From NCBI GenBank assembly GCA_964355795.1, contig CAYHEQ010000035.1, forward strand, positions 1-8,519: DNA of 8,519 nt. Direction: 5' to 3'. The position numbers were made by a program, and so were the translations under genes. Shown in pieces: positions 1 to 4,899 of this stretch (position 1 is the first letter of the stretch; every line of letters begins with the position of its first letter). The notes beneath the pieces are model-generated. The model made no database searches. It had not been told where the DNA came from and worked only from the letters and a program-made list of their open reading frames with translations. This stretch comes from CAYHEQ01 sp964355795 (lineage in GTDB: Bacteria > Patescibacteriota > JACPGU01).

Positions 1-444
1 TTGGAAGGTTTCAAGTCCGGTAAATATCGCGTTTTAATAGCCACCGATATTGCTTCGCGCGGGATTGATGTCGTCGGTATTGAGCTGGTCGTCAATTATG
101 ATTTGCCCGCCGCCGCCGAAGACTATGTCCACCGTATCGGCAGAACAGCCCGCGCTGGCGCTGGCGGACACGCCATTTCTTTCATCGCTCCTGACCAAAA
201 ACGCGAACTGCATGCCATTGAGAGACTAATCAATCAAAGCATTACTATTTCTTATTTACCGGAATTACCACCCGCCCGTCCCGCGCCCTATATGCCCAGA
301 AGCGAGATGGGACCACGCCGTCCAGCTACCTCTTCTCCTCGTCGCCCGAATTTTGGTAGTCCCCGTCCCGGTGGCTCGCGTCCCGGCGGACCGCGTCGTG
401 GCGGTTTTTCTACCGGAGGCCATTTCCGTCGCCGCCGACCATAG
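1..444 (+). CDS. DEAD-box ATP-dependent RNA helicase, C-terminal part (5'-truncated by the window edge)
   Basis: This is the C-terminal end of a DEAD-box RNA helicase, an enzyme that unwinds or remodels RNA duplexes using ATP in ribosome assembly or mRNA decay. The visible part covers the end of the second RecA-like domain. Motif V reads ATDIASRGID at residues 14-23 of the fragment and motif VI reads HRIGRTARAG at 44-53; both are diagnostic. From about residue 88 to 147 the protein becomes a low-complexity basic tail rich in Pro, Arg and Gly, with RPGG and RRGG units and ending in RRRRP. Such tails usually add non-specific RNA binding. The catalytic N-terminal half (Q motif, Walker A, DEAD box) lies upstream of the window. 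The TTG at base 1 is therefore a window edge, not a start. The gene ends at TAG 442-444. RhlE- and DeaD-type helicases both carry such tails, so I give no symbol. Confidence 0.93.
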   Translation: MEGFKSGKYRVLIATDIASRGIDVVGIELVVNYDLPAAAEDYVHRIGRTARAGAGGHAISFIAPDQKRELHAIERLINQSITISYLPELPPARPAPYMPRSEMGPRRPATSSPRRPNFGSPRPGGSRPGGPRRGGFSTGGHFRRRRP

Positions 445-476
445 AATATTTTTGATTTGCTAAAAATTGATATTTT

Positions 477-506
477 TTGTCCCGACGCGCAATATTAGAT
501 TATAAT
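477..506 (+). promoter_or_regulatory. Candidate sigma-70-type promoter
   Basis: TATAAT at 501-506 matches the -10 consensus perfectly. TTGTCC at 477-482 is a 4-of-6 match to the -35 box with an 18-bp spacer. Transcription would begin near 513 and run through the repeat cluster towards the nucleotidase gene at 791, giving a leader of roughly 280 nt. The -10 sits between the arms of a CCCGA (481-485)/TCGGG (511-515) inverted repeat. A chance match in AT-rich DNA remains possible. Confidence 0.4.
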
Positions 507-546
507 GAAGTCGGGATCCCGATTTTGCGGTAGCAAACATCGGGAC
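479..546. repeat. CCCGA/TCGGG hairpin cluster
   Basis: Several overlapping stems can form. GTCCCGA at 479-485 pairs with TCGGGAC at 540-546. CCCGA at 481-485 pairs with TCGGG at 511-515. TCCCGAT at 517-523 pairs perfectly with ATCGGGA at 539-545. The last hairpin, read on the minus strand, opens CCCGATGTT and closes AATCGGG, as does a shorter hairpin on the plus strand at 671-688. The two look like members of one small family with different loop lengths. No T-run follows, so a terminator role is not supported. Confidence 0.6.
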
Positions 547-578
547 TAAAGAGTATGAAAAAATTTATCCATTAATCC

Positions 579-621
579 GAGGTTCGACCTTGGAGAAGTT
601 TAGAAGTTAAGGTCGAACCTC
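579..621. repeat. 43-bp interspersed palindromic repeat, copy 1
   Basis: Perfect 13-bp arms GAGGTTCGACCTT (579-591) and AAGGTCGAACCTC (609-621) flank a 17-nt loop, GGAGAAGTTTAGAAGTT (592-608). The reverse complement of the whole unit recurs at 6993-7035 with both arms identical and only three loop differences, all transitions. Similarity continues outward for a few bases (AATCC before the left arm here, GGATT after the right arm there). Two near-identical intergenic copies about 6.4 kb apart, in opposite orientation, indicate a dispersed repeat family rather than a chance hairpin. Confidence 0.9.
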
Positions 622-636
622 TGAATTGATTGGAAT

Positions 637-653
637 GGAGAAGTCTAGAAGTT
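637..653 (+). repeat. Third copy of the 17-bp loop module
   Basis: GGAGAAGTCTAGAAGTT differs by one base from the loop of palindrome copy 1 (592-608) and resembles the inverted loop of copy 2 (7006-7022). Here it is not inside the GAGGTTCGACC palindrome but directly abuts, and overlaps by three bases, the arm of a different inverted repeat starting at 651. The module is itself an internal direct repeat of GAAGT(T/C) and GAAGTT, 8 bp apart. Confidence 0.75.
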
Positions 654-744
654 ATGTGCTAGTCAGATGCCCCGATGTTACAATCGGGACAGGCTACATC
701 CGACAGACAATAATGTCGGAACTAGGTTCCGACTAGCACATAAC
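651..744. repeat. 94-bp compound inverted repeat with nested hairpins
   Basis: Perfect 14-bp arms GTTATGTGCTAGTC (651-664) and GACTAGCACATAAC (731-744) enclose 66 bp. Two further stems lie inside: CCCGAT 671-676 with ATCGGG 683-688, and TCCGACA 699-705 with TGTCGGA 714-720. A competing hairpin, GTCGGAAC 715-722 with GTTCCGAC 726-733 and a 3-nt loop, shares bases with both the second inner stem and the outer right arm, so the structures are mutually exclusive. It has no room for a gene. It could be a MITE-like element, a structured leader RNA or a recombination site; the sequence does not decide. Confidence 0.75.
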
Positions 745-790
745 ATTTAATTCGAGCAATTAGTTTTAAATTAGCGTAATTCGTGTCCTT

Positions 791-1390
791 ATGCGCATCG
801 GCATTGATATTGACAATGTGCTTTGTGATTTTACCCGTAGTTTTTTGGCCTATACTAATGAAAAAATGGGGGCATCTTTCCGCTATGACGATGTGACTCA
901 ATATGAACTCTGGGCCTTGTGGGATGGCACTTTGGAAGAAGGTGTGGCTCTCGTTAAGGACTTTTTCGCTTCCGAGCACGCGAGAAAAATGCCAGCGCTT
1001 GATGGCGCGCAACAAGCAGTGAAAAAAATGCACACCTTAGGACATGACTTGTCTTTGATTACTTCTCGTTTTGCTGAACATCGACCAATAACTAACCAAT
1101 GGCTGGCAAAACATTTTCCTGATAATCCTTTCGCAAAAATCCATTTTTCCGACAACATCAACAGCCGGCAAGAGAAAAAAAGTAAGGCCGATATTTGCCA
1201 CAAGTTAAGTATAGACACTTTAATTGAAGATAGCGCGCATTACGCCCTAGAATGCGCCCCTATCTGCCGGCAGGTGATTCTACTTGATCATCCATGGAAC
1301 CGAAACCACTCTCTACCCGCCAATGTCAAACGCGCCCGTTCTTGGTCAGAAGCGGTGGAGATGATACAAAAAAACCAGCCTACCATTTGA
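791..1390 (+). CDS. HAD-superfamily nucleotidase (NT5C / 5'(3')-deoxyribonucleotidase-like)
   Basis: This 199-residue protein has the layout of small cytosolic HAD phosphatases of the NT5C-like group, which dephosphorylate (deoxy)nucleoside monophosphates. Motif I is DIDNVLCDF at 6-14, with D6 as the presumed nucleophile and D8 as the acid/base. A helical cap follows (about 20-80), then motif II LITSR with T91/S92, a lysine-rich stretch with candidate motif III lysines near 129-133, and motif IV LIEDSAHYA with E146 and D147 as Mg ligands. The length is normal for the group. The start is ATG 791, since residues 2-8 form the first beta strand. No SD motif precedes it. The end overlaps the convergent kinase gene by 11 bp and carries that gene's terminator. 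It could salvage or detoxify nucleotides, in keeping with the dCTP deaminase gene further on. The exact substrate cannot be read from sequence. Confidence 0.82.
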   Translation: MRIGIDIDNVLCDFTRSFLAYTNEKMGASFRYDDVTQYELWALWDGTLEEGVALVKDFFASEHARKMPALDGAQQAVKKMHTLGHDLSLITSRFAEHRPITNQWLAKHFPDNPFAKIHFSDNINSRQEKKSKADICHKLSIDTLIEDSAHYALECAPICRQVILLDHPWNRNHSLPANVKRARSWSEAVEMIQKNQPTI

Positions 1391-1397
1391 AGCTGGT
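1368..1397 (-). terminator. Intrinsic terminator of the P-loop kinase gene, inside the opposing gene
   Basis: On the minus strand ACCAGC (1397-1392) and GCTGGT (1379-1374) form a 6-bp stem with a 12-nt loop, followed by an unbroken run of T down to 1368 that begins with the last base of the stem. The left arm encodes the Thr-Ser near the kinase C-terminus and its TAG stop (1382-1380) lies in the loop. The same DNA encodes the last residues of the convergent nucleotidase. The stem is short, so efficiency may be modest. Confidence 0.6.
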
Positions 1398-1955
1398 CTG
1401 ACAACAGATGATGTCTTTTAGTTCTGTTGTAATTGGATTGATTCTGATGACTCCATCGAAGTCATCCGAATAGATATTTGCGGCAAGCTGATGAAAAAGT
1501 TCGTGGTCTCGACGTGGAGCATCTTTTGAGTAAAAAACTAACTCCTTGCCTTGGTGATTTCTCATCTCGCCACTCTTTGCGATACCTGGCTTTCTCCAGA
1601 ACCACTCCTCAACCAATTCTACTGGGGTTATGAAGTACCACGCCACCACCCTATCTGCTCCGAATTCACGTAGTTTCCTGATGATATGGTGACGGTCATT
1701 GCTATCTCCGTTCCATAAATCAAGAATCATCTTACTTTCTGAAGCTTTGAGATGTTTTTTGACAGCTCTCCACATCTTATCATAAGCCGGACCGTGGTTT
1801 CCGACATAGGGGTCCCGATACGTACTGCCAAACATTTCGAGCAAAATCTCGTCTCGACTGACCTTGACAATTGATGGGTCAAAAGCAATTGCTTTTTCGC
1901 AGAAGCTCGACTTACCTGCTCCTCTCGTACCAACCGTCACAATGGCCTCTCGCAT
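1380..1955 (-). CDS. P-loop kinase of the AAA_33 / polynucleotide kinase-like type
   Basis: This 191-residue protein is a single P-loop NTPase domain, predicted to transfer phosphate from ATP. The Walker A motif is GTRGAGKS at 9-16. Then come SRDE at 34-37, where PNK-like and zeta-toxin-like kinases often have SRD, and the hydrophobic strand MILDL followed by NGDSNDRHHIIRKL (82-95), which resembles the acidic/Asn-x-x-Arg element of T4 PNK-type kinases. There is no phosphatase or ligase domain. I prefer ATG at 1955 to the in-frame TTG at 1958. The minus strand reads GGGGGTG at 1967-1961, an SD-like motif that is well spaced from the ATG and too close to the TTG. This is the clearest SD in the window. 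Upstream on the minus strand TTTACT and TAGGAT lie 17 bp apart. The substrate could be a nucleic-acid end, a nucleoside or a sugar; no antitoxin gene sits beside it. Confidence 0.72.
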   Translation of the reverse strand: MREAIVTVGTRGAGKSSFCEKAIAFDPSIVKVSRDEILLEMFGSTYRDPYVGNHGPAYDKMWRAVKKHLKASESKMILDLWNGDSNDRHHIIRKLREFGADRVVAWYFITPVELVEEWFWRKPGIAKSGEMRNHQGKELVFYSKDAPRRDHELFHQLAANIYSDDFDGVIRINPITTELKDIICCQTSFKW

Positions 1956-1996
1956 CAAATCACCCCCTGCTGAAGTTTTGGCTACGATCTATGGCT

Positions 1997-2025
1997 ATCC
2001 TATCATAGACAGAGAGATAAGTAAA
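1997..2025 (-). promoter_or_regulatory. Possible promoter of the P-loop kinase gene
   Basis: Read on the minus strand, TTTACT (2025-2020) and TAGGAT (2002-1997) match the -35 and -10 consensus at four of six positions each with a 17-bp spacer, about 40 bases upstream of the ATG. TATGAT (2007-2002) is an overlapping alternative -10 without a well-placed -35. Either fits transcription of the kinase gene divergently from the dehydrogenase gene. This is a weak call. Confidence 0.3.
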
Positions 2026-2093
2026 GCAGATTTGTAGCTTAATTTAGCCATAATATTATTTTCATCATTTTTCGTCATACTATTTTGCTTATC

Positions 2094-2109
2094 TGCTATA
2101 ATCAATTCA
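2094..2109 (+). promoter_or_regulatory. Extended -10 promoter giving a leaderless NDH-2-like mRNA
   Basis: TGCTATAAT at 2094-2102 is a perfect extended -10 element (TG-N-TATAAT). No good -35 box lies 16-18 bp upstream, which extended -10 promoters tolerate. Transcription normally starts about 7 bases after the -10, here at or within a base or two of A2109, the first base of the ATG. The transcript would have no 5' leader and no ribosome binding site. Confidence 0.6.
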
Positions 2110-3248
2110 TGCTAAAAACCAAAACAAAAATCATTATCGTCGGTGGGGGATTTGGAGGCGTGAGCGCAGCGCTGGAACTGGCGAAGAAAAATCTGTCCAG
2201 TGTGGCCATTACCTTAATCAGCGACAAGACGGATTTTGAATACAAACCCTCTTTGTACCGCCTGGTCAGCGACCGTCACGCGCCGGGAGTGGCGGTGCGA
2301 CTCAAAGATATTTTCGCGAGAAAAAATATCCGCGTTGTTCTAGACCGCGTGAAGAAATTAAATGTTAAAACCAAAAAAATCATTGGCCAGAAAAAATATG
2401 ATTTTGATTATCTCGTTTTGGCCTTGGGGAGCGAAACCAATTTCGGCGATGTTCATGGACTGGCGAAGAGAGCTTTTCCCTTCAAATCATCCGATGACGC
2501 TTTGCGATTAAAAAATCATCTGCGAAAACTTTTGGCTCATCAGTCTCGTCAGCAAAAAAATATCGTTATCGTCGGGGGCGGACCAACGGGAGTGGAACTA
2601 GCCGGAGAATTGGCTCATCTTGCTCGGAAAAATAGTTTAGTTGGTATTGAATTAGTAGAAAAACATTCGCGTATTCTCCCCTATTTGCCAAAAAATGTGT
2701 CCATACTTGCCTCCAGACGATTAGAAAAATTGGAAGTGAAAATTTTGACCAAAAAAACAGTGGTGCGTGAAAACGCCGACAATATCATCTTCCGCGATTT
2801 CGGCGTGAAGACCAAGACGGTCATTTGGACAGCGGGCGTCAAAAATAATTCTTTTTTTGACAAAGCCAAAATGCGCCACAACAAGACTGGACAAATTATC
2901 GTGGACGAACGCTTGCGGGCAAACAAACAAAAAAATATTTTCGTCATTGGCGACAGCGCCGATACTGACGATGCCGGCACCGCGCAATCAGCTATCGCGC
3001 ACGGGCGATTGACAGCGGAAAATATTCGCCGAAAAATAGCTGGAGAGAAACTTTTGACGCGCGAGAAACATCCCGTCGCCTACATCCTCCCCATCGGCCC
3101 GCGCTGGGCTATCGCCCACTTCGGTCACAAAACCTTGGTTGGCTGGACGGGTTATATGGTAAGAAAACTAGCTGATCTGCGCTTTTTCTGGTATCTTTTG
3201 CCCAAAGCCCACTTCCTCCGCCTCCTTTTCCCCCATTTGAGGCTTTGA
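2109..3248 (+). CDS. Type II NADH dehydrogenase-like FAD oxidoreductase (NDH-2 family)
   Basis: This is a 379-residue two-dinucleotide-binding flavoprotein of the NDH-2 family. Such enzymes oxidise NADH and reduce membrane quinone without pumping protons. The FAD-binding GGGFGG is at 12-17, LALGSET at 104-110, the NAD(P)H-binding GGGPTG at 156-161, and the second FAD motif FVIGDSAD at 278-285. The C-terminal 30 residues are basic and hydrophobic, like the amphipathic membrane anchor of these enzymes. There is no cysteine, which argues against sulfide:quinone oxidoreductase. The usual AQxAxQ quinone-side motif reads AQSAIA (292-297), so the second Gln is missing. I chose ATG 2109, not the in-frame TTG 2085, because the extra residues lie over the promoter and the Rossmann strand starts right after ATG 2109. 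Its TGA stop lies within the -35 box of the methyltransferase gene. Confidence 0.85.
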   Translation: MLKTKTKIIIVGGGFGGVSAALELAKKNLSSVAITLISDKTDFEYKPSLYRLVSDRHAPGVAVRLKDIFARKNIRVVLDRVKKLNVKTKKIIGQKKYDFDYLVLALGSETNFGDVHGLAKRAFPFKSSDDALRLKNHLRKLLAHQSRQQKNIVIVGGGPTGVELAGELAHLARKNSLVGIELVEKHSRILPYLPKNVSILASRRLEKLEVKILTKKTVVRENADNIIFRDFGVKTKTVIWTAGVKNNSFFDKAKMRHNKTGQIIVDERLRANKQKNIFVIGDSADTDDAGTAQSAIAHGRLTAENIRRKIAGEKLLTREKHPVAYILPIGPRWAIAHFGHKTLVGWTGYMVRKLADLRFFWYLLPKAHFLRLLFPHLRL

Positions 3249-3272
3249 AAAAATACTTGTTCTTGATAGAAT
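3245..3272 (+). promoter_or_regulatory. Promoter of the restriction-modification operon
   Basis: TTGAAA at 3245-3250 (five of six -35 matches) and TAGAAT at 3267-3272 (five of six -10 matches) are 16 bp apart. A TGA before the -10 (3264-3266) gives it an extended -10 form as well. Transcription would start near 3279, leaving about 24 nt before ATG 3303. The -35 overlaps the stop codon of the dehydrogenase gene, so the operon has its own start directly behind that gene. Confidence 0.6.
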
Positions 3273-3302
3273 AAAAACGTAAAGTAAATTGTTATTTTTA
3301 TT

Positions 3303-4895
3303 ATGGAAGCAACCAATACCAGACAGTTATTAACCATAGGAGAAGCTTGTGATTGGGCCAGTTCTTTTCTTGGCCGAGATATTAGTGAGTCTAATATCTC
3401 CTACCTCATACAATACGGGAAAGTGAAAAAGTATGGAGAAAATGGATCTACCCAAATAAGCGTTGATGACCTAGAACAATATTATCAATCATTTAGTGGC
3501 CAAAGAGAAGTAGAGTGGAAAAAGAAACTGGGCAATGACCTGAATTGGGATCTGTCTTTTGACCACTTGAGAGAGAAAGATACTACGAAACATGTTCACA
3601 GACTACACCCCTATAAAGGCAAATTCATCCCTCAACTAGTGGAATATTTCATTGATGACCATACGGACAGCTTTAAACAAAAAACTTTTTTCAAAAAAGG
3701 AGACGTCATTTTAGATCCTTTTTCTGGGTCAGGCACAACCTTGGTGCAAGCCAATGAGATCGGCATCCACTCGATCGGGATTGATATTTCTCGCTTCAAT
3801 TGCATGATAACAGAGGCTAAGCTTTTAGATTATGATACAAATTCATTAAGTCGGGAAATAGAAAATATAAACTCAGTAATCAGCAAATTTGAAACTGATA
3901 AAAAAATAGATGCATTTGAAAAAGAGCTTTATTTCGAGCTGGCTAAATTTAATAATCAAAATTTCCCTTCGCCAGATTTTAAAAGAAAAATATATCAGCA
4001 AGAAATTAACGAGAACAAATATGCATCCGAAAAAGAGGAGCGGTTTCTTGATATTTACGAAAAGTTAGTGGCAAAATATAAAATCGAGCTCAAACAAGAG
4101 AATAATAAAACTTTCCTTGACAAATGGTATATCAAAAATGTAAGAAAAGAAATTGATTTTGCCTTTGAACAGATCAGGAAGGTAAAAGATGAAAAAAACA
4201 AAAGAATTTTAGCCATTATCTTAAGCCGATCCATTCGTTCTTGCCGAGCGACGACCCACTCTGATCTAGCAACCCTCAAAGAACCGCAAATTACAGCCTA
4301 TTATTGCTGGAAACACAAAAAAATCTGTAAGCCTCTTTTTTCCATTAAATACTGGATCGACCGTTATGCGAATGATACTATCGCGAGGATAGGGGAATTC
4401 CAGAAATTAAAAAATGGGGCTCACTGGGCTTCAATTACTGGCGATTCACGGACAGTGGATATCGCAAAAGAAGTAAAAAAGAGAGATAAAGATTTTCATG
4501 AACTCATTGAGAAACAAAAGCTTAGAGGCATTTTTTCTTCTCCGCCATATGTTGGCCAGATAGACTATCATGAGCAACACGCTTACGCGTATGACCTTTT
4601 TGGTTTTGAGAGAAAAGACGAATTGGAAATTGGCCCTTTATACAAAGGACAGGGAGGCGAAGCGAAAAAATCCTACATAGATGGTATCTCTCGGGTTTTG
4701 CTAAATTCTAAAAAATTTCTCGCAGATGATTTTGATGTATTTTTAGTAGCTAATGATAAATGGAATTTGTATCCAAGAATCGCAGAAATAGCTGACATGA
4801 AAATTATCAATCAATACAAACGTCCTGTGCTCAATCGTACCGAACGAGACAAAAATCCTTATTCGGAGATAATTTTTCACCTTAAGAATAAATAA
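3303..4895 (+). CDS. Type II DNA amino-methyltransferase (alpha class, N4-cytosine or N6-adenine) with N-terminal helix-turn-helix
   Basis: This 530-residue enzyme should methylate the recognition site of the nuclease encoded next, protecting host DNA, with S-adenosylmethionine as donor. A motif X-like segment (HPYKGKFIPQLVEYFI, 102-117) precedes motif I DPFSGSGTT at 138-146. About 260 residues follow, mostly charged and helical, where the target recognition region should lie. The catalytic motif IV SPPY is at 413-416. The order X, I, target region, IV is alpha class; SPPY is typical of N4-cytosine enzymes but does not exclude N6-adenine. Residues 10-62 resemble a MerR/excisionase-type helix-turn-helix (TIGEACDWA, then SNISYLIQYGKVKKYG, then a DDLEQYY helix). 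This could autoregulate the operon or help bind target DNA. The start is ATG 3303; no SD is visible. The gene looks more AT-rich than its flanks, and only 4 nt separate it from the endonuclease gene. Confidence 0.88.
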   Translation: MEATNTRQLLTIGEACDWASSFLGRDISESNISYLIQYGKVKKYGENGSTQISVDDLEQYYQSFSGQREVEWKKKLGNDLNWDLSFDHLREKDTTKHVHRLHPYKGKFIPQLVEYFIDDHTDSFKQKTFFKKGDVILDPFSGSGTTLVQANEIGIHSIGIDISRFNCMITEAKLLDYDTNSLSREIENINSVISKFETDKKIDAFEKELYFELAKFNNQNFPSPDFKRKIYQQEINENKYASEKEERFLDIYEKLVAKYKIELKQENNKTFLDKWYIKNVRKEIDFAFEQIRKVKDEKNKRILAIILSRSIRSCRATTHSDLATLKEPQITAYYCWKHKKICKPLFSIKYWIDRYANDTIARIGEFQKLKNGAHWASITGDSRTVDIAKEVKKRDKDFHELIEKQKLRGIFSSPPYVGQIDYHEQHAYAYDLFGFERKDELEIGPLYKGQGGEAKKSYIDGISRVLLNSKKFLADDFDVFLVANDKWNLYPRIAEIADMKIINQYKRPVLNRTERDKNPYSEIIFHLKNK

Positions 4896-4899
4896 TATC

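Larger units (their letters stand above)
445..790. other. Gene-free stretch packed with hairpins and repeats
   Basis: These 346 bases between the helicase and nucleotidase genes contain no credible protein gene. They hold, in order: a CCCGA/TCGGG hairpin region (479-546) enclosing a perfect TATAAT; a 43-bp palindromic repeat (579-621); a second copy of that repeat's 17-bp loop module (637-653); and a 94-bp compound inverted repeat (651-744). The density of perfect stems is far above that of the other intergenic regions here. The segment may be a landing zone for small non-coding repeats, a structured 5' leader for the gene at 791, or both. Confidence 0.8.

Noticed and set aside
555..575. A six-codon ORF (MKKFIH) after the TATAAT at 501-506, as a possible leader peptide
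   Set aside because: It is too short to distinguish from chance, has only a weak purine-rich stretch before it, shows no run of regulatory codons and has no clear link to an attenuator.
581..591. tRNA T-arm remnant suggested by GGTTCGA in the palindromic repeat
   Set aside because: The word occurs in a perfect palindrome with no acceptor, anticodon or T-stem pairing; the likeness is coincidental.
1380..1955. Zeta-type toxin of a toxin-antitoxin pair
   Set aside because: The P-loop and SRD segment are compatible, but no small antitoxin gene adjoins it and the sequence is as close to PNK-like housekeeping or phage kinases.
2085..2108. TTG start giving eight extra residues to the NDH-2-like protein
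   Set aside because: These bases contain the extended -10 promoter, there is no SD, and the Rossmann-fold start matches the family when translation begins at ATG 2109.
2109..3248. Sulfide:quinone oxidoreductase instead of an NDH-2-like enzyme
   Set aside because: The translated protein has no cysteine, whereas that enzyme needs redox-active cysteines.
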